Of a DNA stretch of 16,813 nucleotides, positions 1 through 8,610 are shown piece by piece. The notes under the pieces were generated by a model that saw only the letters and a list, made by a program, of their open reading frames with translations, was not told where the DNA came from and did no database searches. How positions within the stretch are numbered: position 1 is the first letter of the stretch; each line of letters begins with the position of its first letter. The position numbers and the translations under genes were made by a program. This DNA comes from Baffinella frigidus (lineage: Eukaryota > Cryptophyceae > Cryptomonadales > Baffinellaceae), in contig MU646356.1 in assembly GCA_026770585.1 (NCBI GenBank), forward strand, positions 893,993 through 910,805. Reading direction: 5' to 3'.

Positions 1-40
<40 letters not shown>
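1..40. repeat. Poly-G homopolymer at left end
   Basis: The window opens with an unbroken run of 40 G. The right end is a matching poly-C run, so both termini read as G-rich going outwards to inwards. Long G/C homopolymers also recur inside the window. The terminal runs may be genuine low-complexity DNA or an assembly or sequencing artefact at a contig edge; sequence alone cannot decide. Confidence 0.9.
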
Positions 41-339
41 CGAGTTGGGGTTAGGGGACATATTATGACACGGATCAGATGTAATTTAGATTCATGTAGG
101 AGCCGGCGGGCATATGCGCCGTATTGGTTTCCGTGGGAGATACACGACGTTTCCCACAAGACACGAAAGGGGTCGCTTCCGTGTCTGAATCCACCAGGCC
201 TTGTTTGTGCATGCACAGTGGTGCCAGTCGGTGGAACTGTGAGTACCTAGGCTCGACCGCGGGTTAGGAACCTGAACCGATTCTAGATTCACCGCTTCAG
301 CTGCGTGCTAGGGATGATCTCAAAGGATAGCGCCACAAC
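41..339. other. No gene recognised
   Basis: This stretch lies between the poly-G run and the minus-strand WD40 exon copy. Short open frames exist on both strands but none shows a recognisable domain, an exon-like border or composition bias. The similarity between the two WD40 copies stops near position 340, so this is unrelated flanking DNA beyond the breakpoint. Confidence 0.5.
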
Positions 340-415
340 TCCCTTCATTGCAATCTACCCACGCGGCTAGGAGCGGCTGTTCCAGGTGCGAAAGGGTGCG
401 AGGAAGCGTGCTCAC

Positions 416-859
416 CAGTGCCCATGGTCCTGTACGGCTCCAAATCGAAGACGCCGACGGAACTCCCCCGGGTGAAGAGGACGTACGGGAGGGTGTCAAC
501 GTCTGAGTAGGTAGCTGAGAAGGGCGCGCTGTCGGATAGCGCGACAGCCCGTACGGGGCCATCGCACGAGTGTGTGCGCCCAATCTCAAACCCAGTATCC
601 ACGCTGTAGACCACGACATCTCCCGCCGCAAAACCTGCAGCCCCGGGCTATGGATGAGGCGCAGAGGGTCGCTGGGCAGGCTATTCAGCCGCTTCAGCCG
701 CATGCGAGGAAGGAGTGTGATGATTTTGTCTAGGTGGGCGAAGAATCTCGCAACCGCAGGGACTCCGCGTCTCAGAGGGAAGGAAGGGGGCTCACCTACG
801 GCGACCACGGAGCCTGATGGGTCGAACGAGATGGAGAGCGCGTACGATTTGCCTGCCAT
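416..859 (-). pseudogene. Partial inverted copy of the WD40 gene 5' end
   Basis: On the minus strand this repeats exons 1 and 2 of the WD40 gene found at 4008-8610. Exon 1 runs from an ATG at 859 to 796, the intron is 795-635 (161 bp, the same length as in the plus copy, GTGAG donor and CTGCAG acceptor both intact), and exon 2 is 634-416 (219 bp, same length). The exon 2 frame encodes residues such as VVYSVDTGFEIG and SSVGVFDLEPYR. Changes from the plus copy are few: five in the 161-bp intron and four in exon 2 by my count. Similarity stops near 340, where the plus copy goes on to exon 3, so blades 3-7 are missing and no matching exon was seen in 1-340. Upstream of the ATG, the matching part (about 887-985) is more diverged and carries a one-base length difference that breaks the frame seen in the plus copy. 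I infer a truncated duplicate, probably not functional. If the window edge cut it off, further exons could lie outside. Confidence 0.75.
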
Positions 860-886
860 ATCACTCCCGGTGAGTTCTCGCAAAGT

Positions 887-990
887 TTGTGCACACCTCG
901 GAGGCAGATGCCTGGTGGTCGAAGCACGAGTAAACTACTTCCGGGGTTTTGTTGGGCACCATGTAGGACATCCTGTCATCAGCCCGCGGT
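887..990 (-). other. Diverged upstream part of the inverted WD40 copy
   Basis: Read on the minus strand, this matches plus-strand positions about 4105-4200. In both copies a frame gives MSYM, PNK, SCFD and QASA in order, so it is either coding or old 5' flanking DNA. It is clearly more diverged than the neighbouring intron. A one-base length difference just downstream moves it out of frame with exon 1 in this copy. Confidence 0.6.
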
Positions 991-1539
991 TGCGGACATA
1001 CAAACAGAATCAAATAAAATTTTCACAAACTCAAACAAAAAAACTGAGTCACTTACTCTTCAAACTTGCAGTGGCGTGAAATCAGTGCGCTCCGAATAAA
1101 GTCGATCGAGCGGCCCGAGGCGGGCTCATCCAGGAATTGGTACACATGTTGCAAGATAGTTCAGTGTGGTGCCAAAAGATGCTTTAGTGGCTGAAAATTG
1201 TGGCTACACGCGTACCTAATGAGGGAAGCACCGCATAGTATCCGCGCAGCCCGACCACGGAAACCTGAGGTCGTCGTCACGGTTGACGGTCTCGGATTAT
1301 GCATTCATCCTCTTTCCACCAGACCTCCCACCCGCGCAAAAGGCTACGCGGTACGTGCCTAAATTAATCATTAGATTCTTGCCTTAAGAAACACGCAAAA
1401 AGACAGCAATTTGTCCCGCGCAATGTTTTGAGTGGAAAGAAAAATGAAAGTAGAAAGCAGAGAGATTTCGCGGTCTAACTTTCAAGATCAACTGCGACTA
1501 CGCTAGACCGAAATTCTAGATGTCAATTCTTTAGAGTTG
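991..1539. other. No gene recognised
   Basis: The stretch becomes AT-richer than the flanking exon copy and then passes into TTTACGG-type repeats near 1540. I see no long frame, no exon-like segment with splice borders and no RNA gene. Confidence 0.5.
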
Positions 1540-1731
1540 ACGGTTCACGGTTTACGGTTTACGGTTTAGGGCATAGGGTTTACAGTTTAGGGTTTACGCT
1601 TTACGGTTTACGGTTTACGGTTCAGGGTTTAGGGTTTAGGATTTAGGATTTAGGGTTTAGGGTTTAAGGTTTAGGGTTGAGGGTTCAGGGTTAAAGGTTG
1701 AGAGTTGAGGGTTGAGGGTTGAGGGTTGTTT

Positions 1732-1796
<65 letters not shown>

Positions 1797-1832
1797 GGTT
1801 GAGAGTTGAGGGTTGAGGGTTGAGGGTTGTTT

Positions 1833-1869
<37 letters not shown>

Positions 1870-2594
1870 GGTTCAGGGCTGAGGGTAAAGGCTTTAGAAT
1901 TAGGGTTTCAGGTTTCAGAATGTCGGATTTGGGGTTGAGAGTTTGGGGTTTACGGTTTACGGTGTACGGTGTACGGTGTACGGTTTATGATTTAGAGTTT
2001 AGGGTTTAGGGTTTAGGGTTTAAAGTTTAGGGTTTAGGGTTTAGGGTTTAGGGTTTAGGGTGCAGGGTGTAGGGTTTAGGGTTTGAGGTGCAGGGGTAGG
2101 GGGTTGAATTTTAGGGTTTTAGGGTTTAGGATTTGGGGTTGAGGGTGCTGGGTTTAGGGTTTGGGGTTAGGGTTTAGGGTTCAGGGTCTGAGGTTTAGGA
2201 TTTGGTGTTTTGCGTTTTGTGTTTTGTGTTCAGGGTGCAGGGTTCAGGGTGCAAGGTTCAGGGTTCAAGGTTTGGGGGTTTAGGATGTATGGGTTTGCGG
2301 TTCATGGTTTATGGTTTAGGGTTCAGGGTTCAGGGTTCAGGGTTCAGGGTTTGGGATTTAGGGTTTAGGGTTTAGGGTTGAGGGTTAGGGTTTTTCAGAA
2401 TTTAGGGTTTAGGGTTTAGGGTTCAGGGTTTAGGGTTTAGGGTTTAGGGTTTAGGGTCATGGTTTGGTGTTTAGGGTTCAGGGTTCAGGGTTCAGAGTTT
2501 ACTGTTTAGGGTACAGGGTTTAGGGGTTGGGGGTTCAGGGTTTAGGGTTTAGGGTTTGGGGTTCAGGGTTGAGTTTAGGGTTTAGGGTTTAGGG
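1540..2594. repeat. Long degenerate interstitial telomere-type tract (TTTAGGG variants)
   Basis: About 1.05 kb is built almost entirely of 7-bp units related to TTTAGGG, the telomere repeat of plants, many green algae and dinoflagellates. Variants come in blocks: TTTACGG at the left, TTGAGGG and TTGAGAG in 1675-1870, GTGTACG near 1950-1980, TTTAGGG in 1995-2060, TTCAGGG in 2230-2350 and 2470-2500. It ends abruptly at TTTAGGGAGTCCCC. All units have the G-rich strand on plus. The block structure suggests local amplification of mutated units and not a fresh telomere. Confidence 0.9.
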
Positions 2595-2853
2595 AGTCCC
2601 CTGCCACTGATAGAAAAATCGCGTGCATTCACGCGATTGTTTCGTTGCGGTAACTTTTGATTTACCCATCACCTTCAAAGCAGATTGATGGGTCAAATGT
2701 CTTTAGGAGATAAAAGTTTATTGAAAAGTTGACTCACCATACGGTGGACCACGGACCTTTTATCAAAAGTTAACTTGCCCAGAGGCAAATAACTTTAGGA
2801 ATTTTCTAGTGTAAATTTGGTCATGTCATACTTCACAAAACAGACTTGATTTG
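2595..2853. other. No gene recognised; small inverted pieces
   Basis: This follows the telomere-type tract and is AT-rich. AACTTTTGAT near 2651 and ATCAAAAGTTAA near 2763 are inverted relative to each other and may form part of an old foldback element. No frame of note. Confidence 0.4.
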
Positions 2854-2894
2854 GATTTTGAATAACCCCTAAGCGATAAGACCTAGGAACCTAA
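2854..2894 (-). mobile_element. Fragment of the CCACACAGCGG MITE family
   Basis: The segment containing GAATAACCCCTAAGCGATAA and CCTAGGA is the reverse complement of one end of the 160-bp element seen whole at 13681-13841. Only about 40 bp remain, so this is a broken copy abutting the foldback repeat that begins at 2897. Confidence 0.65.
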
Positions 2895-2896
2895 GG

Positions 2897-3060
2897 TAGA
2901 GCCAATCTGGTAGGACTTGGCCAGGGCGAACTTCCAAGTTGCGAACTTGCAATTTCCATTTGTACCAGGCAATTTGAAACCGGTGCGCTTTTTCTTTTTG
3001 ATGTTGGAATCTTGGTAACTTGGAGGTTCGCCCTGGCCAAGTCCTACCAGATTGGCTCTA
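2897..3060. repeat. Foldback element with 44-bp inverted arms
   Basis: The left arm (2897-2940) and right arm (3017-3060) are inverted repeats that differ at one base by my reading. They begin TAGAGCCAATCTGGTAGGAC on the outside and enclose a 76-bp spacer. No transposase-like frame lies between them, so this is a non-autonomous foldback or hairpin element. Confidence 0.85.
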
Positions 3061-3495
3061 TGCAGAGAGAAGAGGTTTCCCCAAATGTACGAAAGTCAGC
3101 AAAGTTAAGGGAAATTCAAGCCCCAGAAAACAACAACAGCGAGACACCAAAAAAAATCAAGGTATTAGAGCATCAATGCAGCAAATTGAGCCCCCCCCCC
3201 CCGTCTTTTCAACAAGTCCTCTTAATTTCCCCATCGTCTTCCTCGTCGTCTTGGCTCCTCCAGAGTCTCCCGTCCTTGCAGCTGCTCGTCCGGTTCTCTA
3301 CGACCGTGCCTAAAGTTAATTATTGACTTCTTCGCGGAAACTCGACAAAAGTCAGCAAATGGGAGGGTGGAGTAGCAACCAAATGTTGTCGATAACCCCC
3401 TTAAATTAGTTGGCAAAAGTGGAGGAAAACGTTCTTTTTCTCTCCGGAAGGGCCCGCCTGGGTGAAGTAAAACCCACGAAGAGCCATTTCAGGAG
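3061..3495. other. No gene recognised between two foldbacks
   Basis: It holds a poly-C run at about 3189-3202, a pyrimidine-rich stretch to about 3290 and then unassigned DNA. Open frames on both strands cross the poly-C run and show no domain; their length is explained by low complexity. Confidence 0.45.
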
Positions 3496-3600
3496 ATGTT
3501 CCCCCACTCCTCCGTAAAATCTGAAACCACATTTGTGAACCAACTTTCAATTCTGTTGTACAAATGTGGTCTCAGATTTCACGGAGGAGTGGGGGAACAT
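3496..3600. repeat. Foldback element with 41-bp inverted arms
   Basis: The left arm (3496-3536) and right arm (3560-3600) are inverted repeats with two mismatches and a 23-bp spacer. The outer end reads ATGTTCCCCCACTCCTCCGT. The arms are unrelated in sequence to those at 2897-3060, so two different foldbacks lie within 700 bp. Confidence 0.85.
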
Positions 3601-3944
3601 CATGTTACCACACAAAAACTGCTACCCCACCCTCGCAAATGGTCACGTTACTTGCCCTGGGAATTTGAGCCATTGATCATCAAATTATCCGCCCAGACTC
3701 GACGACCAGAGTTCTCCCACCCTCCGCGCTTCCCTGCGCGAGGCGCCTCCCCGCCGCTTCGGGCTTTCTTCGTGGTGGACTCGTGACTCAGGGCAGGGCT
3801 GGCCGCGGGTGCCGCGCGCGCTTCGCTGGGGGCGGGCGTTTGTCCGTGGCGCAACACTTTGTCGGGGGCGGCGTGGAAATCCACGCCTAGATCACTTCTC
3901 CTCGGTCCAGGTCCCCGCCCCCACGCGCACGCTCACATTGGGTG

Positions 3945-3950
3945 TATAAT
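3945..3950 (+). promoter_or_regulatory. Possible TATA-like box upstream of the WD40 gene
   Basis: TATAAT inside GGTGTATAATGC sits 58 bp before the ATG at 4008, downstream of a GC-rich stretch (3720-3935). The position suits a core promoter with a short 5' leader, but a six-base match is weak evidence and the transcription start is unknown. Confidence 0.25.
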
Positions 3951-4007
3951 GCAGTTCTGGCGTGATGGGCTTCCAACCAGAGCCTTGCGCTGCGCGTGTG
4001 TGGCGCC

Positions 4008-6252
4008 ATGACGGTTGCACTCACCAAAAATCGCTCTGCATGGCGCGGCGGACTTGTGGCCGCTGCGATCTCGCAGGCGCGTGCTGACGACAGTATGTCC
4101 TGTAGGATGTCCTACATGATGCCCAACAAATTTCGGGAAGTGCTGTACTCCTGCTTCGACCGCCAGGCATCTGCCTTCGAGGTTCACTCCTTCTTCACGA
4201 GCGTCGCCGGGAGTGATATGAAAGGCAAATCGTACGTGCGCTCCATCTCGTTCGACCCATCAGGCTCCGTGGTCGCCATAGGTGAGTCCTCTTCCTTCCC
4301 TCTGAGACGCGGAGTCCCTGAGGTTGCGAGATTCTTCGCCCACCTAGACAAAATCATCACACTCCTTCCTCGCATGCGGCTGAAGCGGCTGAATAGCCTG
4401 CCCAGCGACGCTCTTCGCCTCATCCATAGCCCGGGGCTGCAGGTTTTGCGGCAGGAGATGTCGTGGTCTACAGCGTGGATACTGGGTTTGAGATTGGGCG
4501 CACACACTCGTGCGATGGCCCCGTACGGGCTGTCGCGCTATCCGACAGCGCGCCCTTCTCAGCGACCTACTCAGACGCTGACACCCTCTCGTACGTCCTC
4601 TTCACCCGGGGGAGTTCCGTCGGCGTCTTCGATTTGGAGCCGTACAGGACCATGGGCACTGGTGAGCACGCTTCCTCGCACCCTTTCGCACCTGGAACAG
4701 CTGCTTCTAGCCGCGTGGGTAGATTGCTAGATTGCAATGCCGGGAGTTGATCGCCCTGAGGTCCGTTGCGCGGGGCCTCCGCGCTAAACGTGCGGCACGC
4801 ATGTGCGCAGGTCTCCGGGGGCACGACGGACGCGACGACTGCACGTGCAAAGCGACTCCCGCCCCTGCCTTCAACTGCAAGCGCCACGGGCATTCTGGCA
4901 CTGTCTGCTGCATCGTCTTCAGCAGCAGGTCTGGCCATTGAGTGAATCCCCTACCTCTGGATTTTTACATGTGTTCGCCAGATGCGCCCCCACAGCATTC
5001 ACATCTGAAGGCCTCCGTCCTGTCTCGTCCGCTGACTCGCTGCTGACACCCGAATCCTCCGTGCGCTGGCAGCGGTTCACAAATTGCGACCGCTTCGCAC
5101 GACAAGACCGTACGTCTTTGGGGCGCGGCAACATTCAAGGAGCACGCCGTCCTACACCACGACGATTGGGTCACGTCAGTCGCCTTTCACAACAGGTAGA
5201 TACCTTCACTCTTAACCCTTAACCCTAAACCCTAAACCCTAGACCCTAAACCCTAAACCCTGAACCCTCAACCCTCAACCCTCAACCCTTAACCCTCAAC
5301 CCTTAACCCTTAACCCTCAACCCTAAACCCTAAACCCTAAACCCTGAACCCTAATCCCTGAACCCTAATTCCTGCAACAGCGGGAAGAGCCTCGCGACAG
5401 GATGCTGCAACGGCGAGATCAAGATCTTCGATCTCAAGGACCATCACGCAACGCTCCGCTGCCTCATGAGGTTGCCCCCCCCCACCTCAGGCCGCCCCAC
5501 CCCCCCTTCATTATCAGCCTCTGACATGCTTCATTTCAGGCAGTTGGTGGGCATATTTATTCCAGGTAACGGGTGGGCTCAAGGTTGCCCCGCGCTGTTG
5601 ACCCCTCGTGAAAACGTGGCAGCACCCACCACGCGATCCGAGCGGTTGCGTTCTCGCCGCAAGACGACACGGAGATCCTGGCAAGCGGCGGCGATGAGGA
5701 GGTCATACCCCCCCCCCCCCCTGAATTTCACGCGACGCTTTCAACACCATCAACACCATCACGGCTTGTTCGGAGGCGCATCAAACACATTTGTGTTGAG
5801 CACAGCTCAGCATTACTCCCCCTGGGGCCCCTCCTGGCAGGCGGTTACGATCTGGTCTGCGCGCCCCCCGTCACCCTTCTCTGCGAGCCAGGAGCACGTT
5901 GCGACGGGGCAGTCCGTCGTGCCTCTCCGGATCCTCACGAAGCTGCGCGGTCTGTGACCCCCCACAGCAACACATTGCAATTGCATCTTTGGGTGAGTCC
6001 CACAAATCCCACGACTGTTTTCTGGACCGGGCAAGTGTAGGACGGTCTCCAAACAGGTGCAAGGCTTGGTACTATCCAATCCTCTAAATAGCCCAAACGC
6101 TTGGGGCTCCCATCGTGAGAAGTGAATGACGTGTGGGTTTCCCTTGGGCTACGCAGGGCACACGGAGGCAGTCTCGAGCCTCTCCTTCTCGTCTACAGGC
6201 GACCTCCTCGCCAGTGGCGGGTGCTTCCCCTTGCCGTTCGCTTTGCCAGTGC

Positions 6253-6304
<52 letters not shown>

Positions 6305-8610
6305 GCTCTTTATTGCGAGCTCTGTGAGAGCGAAGTGGAGCACTCTCCCCAAACGTTCTCGTGTCAAGTCCCCAGCCTGTCCCCAAAAAGAACTTGGCCC
6401 TATCCACACAGCGGGCTACGAAGAGAAAAAAGCTTCAGAATCAACCCATTCCCGGTTACCTTATCTGTAGGACCCCCCCCAATGTCCCTACGGATTAGCT
6501 ACCGTAGGATCGTAGGTCTTATCGCGTATGGGCTATTCACAATCCCTTCAAAGTCCGATGTGTGGGGTAGGGCCTGCAAGCTTCTCAGTCGGAACGCTGT
6601 CTCTGCAGCCCCTGAAATGGCACCATATCTCTGCACAGGTGGGACAACAAGACGCGGATCTGGTCAGTGGAGAAGCGCGAGCTGGTCGACGCTCTCGACC
6701 AGAGGTACCATGAGAGTGATCCACTTAGTGCGGTCCACTTAGTAGGGTCCACTTATCGCCATAAGTGGCCGAGGTGACCAGTACCTCTTCTGGGTCGTGG
6801 GTACTGTCTTGTCTGTTATCCACTCTCCAGCTCACGTGCTTGAATACGCCCCTTCCGGGTTTACACCTAGCACTATCAATCAACTGGGGTTTACACCTTC
6901 CTTGTGTACACCTAGCACTATCAATCCGCTTTGTTGGCCTGGTTACTACTTCCTAATTGTCGTACAGAGTTCCCCTCCTAGAGTGTCGAAGTTCCCCTTA
7001 TACCCGTATGGTTAGGACACGGCACCACACATTCAACAAGACGCGGATCTGGTCAGTGGAGAAGCCAGAGGTACCTCTTCTGGCTGTTGTGTCTGTGATT
7101 CAATACGGTCTTGTCTGTGATCCAATCCCCAGTTCACGTGCCTAGAAATACGCCCCTTCCGGATTTACACCTAGCACTATCAATCAACTGGGGTGCACAC
7201 CCAGCCAGGTTACTGTTGCCTCAACTCCGTCCGGAGTTTCCCTCCTAGAGTGTCGGAGTTCCCCTTCTACCCACATGGTTAGGACACGGCACCGCAAATG
7301 AACCCTTCTACCCGTATGGTTAGGAGTTCCCCACTACCCGTATGGTGGAGTTCCCCTTCTACCCACATGGGTAGAACACGGCACCATACATTTATGGTTA
7401 GGCCACGGCACAGCACATGAACTCACCCCTGTCCCACAATCCTGACCCCTTTCTACCCACATGGGTGGAACACGGCACCACACATGGAGTCACCCTTGAC
7501 CCACAATCCAGATTCCTTGCTTCTTGCTGAATCCGTGGTATCAACAATACCATTGTTGGACACGGCACCACACATGGAGTCACACCCTCCCCACACCCCT
7601 GAATCCTGGGAATTAGGACCCCACCACTTGCTTCTTGCTGATTCATTACTATCCACAATACCGCTTCTACCCGTATGGTTAGGAGTTGCCCTCCACTCGT
7701 ATGGTGTATTTGCCTTTCTACCCACATGGGTAGAACACGGCACCACACATTTATGGTTAGGACACGGCACCGCACATGAACTCACCATCCTGATGCCCTT
7801 CTACCCACATGGGTAGAGAACGGCACCACACATGGAGTCACCCCCGCCCCACACTCCTGATTACTGCGCATCCTCACCTACCCGTATGGTTGAGACACGG
7901 CACCACACATAAACGCAATCCTGACCCACAATCCTGATTCCTTGCTTCTTGCTGATTCCGTGGTATCAACAATACCATTGTTGGACACGGCATCACACAT
8001 TTAGTCACCCCCGCCCCACGCACCTGATTCCTGCGAATCAGGACCCTACCACTCCACACAGCGGGCTACGGAGGAATGTTCGGGCTCTGAGAGCCCGAGT
8101 TTCCGTTACCTTATCCGTAGGAACCCCCCCTATTTGCCTACGGATTGCCTACCGTAGGGTCGTAGGTGTCATCGCTGAACGGTGATTCGAAATCCCTTCC
8201 AAGTCCGCTGTGTGGTCCTTCTTGCTGATTCCGTGACATCCACAATACCAGTGTCCTGATTCTTGCTTTTTTCCGCATCTGCCTGCTTCATTCATTTACC
8301 TCGAACACAGATGCACCACCCCTTCCCTGGCATCTGTATGTGCGTGATAATGTCTGGAGTCACAAACAGCCGGTCCCCACCAACCCTCCCTTCGTTCAAG
8401 TCGTATTTCTGCCCATTCACTTAATTTACCCAGAACCACCACCCAGTGTTAAGTCCAGAAACACCACCTCATTTTCAACATTTGTCTGTGCGTGACAATG
8501 TCTGGAGTAGTGCTCACACACAGCCGGTCCTCTCCCTTTTTCAGGTCATCGAGCGTCGAGGCGGTGGCCTTTCGTCCGCATCCCAACCCTTCCAAGCTTC
8601 GCAGCCCCAG
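4008..8610 (+). CDS. WD40-repeat (seven-bladed propeller) protein, ten chained exons, 3' end not found
   Basis: Exons: 4008-4281, 4443-4661, 4811-4928, 5073-5195, 5381-5470, 5623-5701, 5841-5949, 6157-6220, 6639-6704, 8545-8610. All introns are GT-AG and every junction keeps phase, giving about 402 codons. WD40 repeats are recognised by their usual pattern: blade 1 SISFDPSGSVVAIG then DVVVYSVDTG; blade 2 GPVRAVALS then SVGVFDLEPYR (atypical); blade 3 HSGTVCCIVFSSSGSQIATA then DKTVRLWGA; blade 4 DDWVTSVAFHNSGKSLATG then EIKIFDL; blade 5 THHAIRAVAFSP, EILASGG, AVTIWSA; blade 6 GHTEAVSSLSFSSTGDLLAS then NKTRIWSVEK; blade 7 starts SSVEAVAFRPHPNP and is incomplete. WD40 propellers are protein-interaction scaffolds with no catalytic residues; I cannot name the partner or pathway. 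The start at 4008 is the first ATG of an open frame, in GCGCCATGA context; the N-terminal ~70 residues have no recognised domain and could be non-coding. The exon after 8610 is uncertain. The exon 1-2 region is duplicated in inverse at 416-859. The introns carry MITEs and telomere-type repeats. Confidence 0.85.
4105..4740 (+). repeat. Plus-strand member of a ~640-bp inverted duplication
   Basis: This block, spanning exons 1 and 2 and the start of intron 2, recurs on the minus strand at about 340-990, some 3.1 kb away. From about 4208 to 4740 the copies are nearly identical, including the intron; from 4105 to 4204 they are much more diverged. Confidence 0.85.
5212..5371 (-). repeat. Telomere-type repeats inside intron 4 of the WD40 gene
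   Basis: About 160 bp of CCCTAAA units with CCCTCAA, CCCTTAA and CCCTGAA variants fills most of the 185-bp intron 5196-5380. The orientation is opposite to the tract at 1540-2594. The splice donor (GTAGAT) and acceptor (CCTGCAACAG) lie just outside the array, so the array can be spliced out. Confidence 0.9.
5471..5622 (+). other. Intron 5 of the WD40 gene with poly-C run
   Basis: This 152-bp intron starts GTTGCCCCCC and ends at GTGGCAG. The join restores SCLMS-THHAIRAV with blade 5 in frame. Inside it, 5540-5565 is a 26-base segment with good splice borders on both sides, but it would break the phase. Confidence 0.6.
6254..6300. repeat. CT dinucleotide microsatellite in intron 8
   Basis: An almost pure (CT)n run of about 20 units lies near the start of the 418-bp intron 6221-6638. 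It creates artificial Ser-Leu and Arg-Glu frames on the two strands. Confidence 0.95.
6404..6565 (+). mobile_element. MITE, CCACACAGCGG family, copy in WD40 intron 8
   Basis: A 162-bp element begins CCACACAGCGGGCTACG and ends TCCGATGTGTGG. It matches the copies at 8054-8215 and 13681-13841 over its length with scattered changes. In this copy the inverted similarity extends outwards (GGCCCTA to the left, TAGGGCC to the right), which suggests a longer original terminal repeat. There is no coding capacity, so mobilisation in trans would have been needed. Confidence 0.85.
6774..7200 (+). repeat. Segmental tandem duplication in intron 9
   Basis: Segments 6774-6895 and 7068-7190 share GTACCTCTTCTGG, TCACGTGC, TACGCCCCTTCCGG, TTTACACCTAGCACTATCAA and CAACTGGGGT in the same order. 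TTACACC-type pieces also repeat within the first copy. Confidence 0.8.
7039..7072 (+). pseudogene. Partial copy of WD40 exon 9 inside intron 9
   Basis: The bases encoding NKTRIWSVEK (exon 9, 6645-6674) recur here almost unchanged, followed by CCAGAGGTACC, which resembles the exon 9 end and its donor. The acceptor side is not preserved and the copy lacks the middle of the exon (RELVDALD), so it should not be spliced in. It is part of a longer duplication that carries flanking intron DNA (6774-6895 resembles 7068-7190). Confidence 0.75.
7225..8050 (+). repeat. Complex tandem array with ACCCATATGG/ACACGGCACC units
   Basis: Short modules recur many times: CTACCC(A/G)(C/T)ATGG, TTAGGAGTTCCCC, GGACACGGCACCACACATG, GAGTCACCC and CCACAATCCTGA. 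A longer module containing TTGCTTCTTGCTGA, GGTATCAACAATACCATTG and the ACACGGCACC piece appears at about 7513-7583 and 7937-8004. Module order is variable, so it is a higher-order, scrambled array and not a simple satellite. Confidence 0.8.
8054..8215 (+). mobile_element. MITE, CCACACAGCGG family, copy in WD40 intron 9
   Basis: This complete 162-bp copy begins CCACACAGCGGGCTACG and ends AAGTCCGCTGTGTGG. It contains a hairpin (CGGGCTCTGAGAGCCCG) that is shared with the copy at 13681 and lost in the copy at 6404. No clear target-site duplication is visible. Confidence 0.85.
8330..8530 (+). repeat. Direct repeat just upstream of exon 10
   Basis: CATCTGTATGTGCGTGATAA with GTCTGGAGT and ACAGCCGGTCC at 8330-8375 recurs in slightly changed form at 8479-8530. 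The second copy ends immediately before the exon 10 pyrimidine tract. Confidence 0.7.

Larger units (their letters stand above)
6705..8544 (+). other. Large repeat-filled intron 9 of the WD40 gene
   Basis: This 1,840-bp intron has donor AG|GTACCA and an acceptor after a strong pyrimidine tract (CTCTCCCTTTTTCAG). It holds a partial copy of exon 9, a segmental tandem duplication, an array of ACACGGCACCACACATG-type units and a complete MITE. It is over four times longer than the next largest intron of the gene. Confidence 0.7.

Noticed and set aside
4184-4507. Long minus-strand frame opposite WD40 exons 1-2 (and its mirror at 570-1079)
   Set aside because: It is the antisense shadow of exons and intron; the frame runs straight through splice sites and has no domain.
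5540-5565. A 26-base micro-exon inside WD40 intron 5, with TTTCAG before it and GTAACG after it
   Set aside because: Including it shifts the phase so that the THHAIRAVAFSP blade 5 frame is lost, and WD spacing is already normal without it.
5950-5967. An 18-base intron ending at CCCCCCACAG, giving an exon ending TTTGG before GTGAGT
   Set aside because: Too short for an intron and the resulting frame does not join to GHTEAVSS; the 207-bp intron to 6157 restores LRGHTEAV exactly.
6084-6470. Overlapping frames on both strands rich in Ser-Leu or Arg-Glu
   Set aside because: Created by the CT microsatellite in intron 8.
7398-7816. Long open frames on both strands within intron 9
   Set aside because: They follow the tandem modules; repeated units with lengths near multiples of three stay open by chance.
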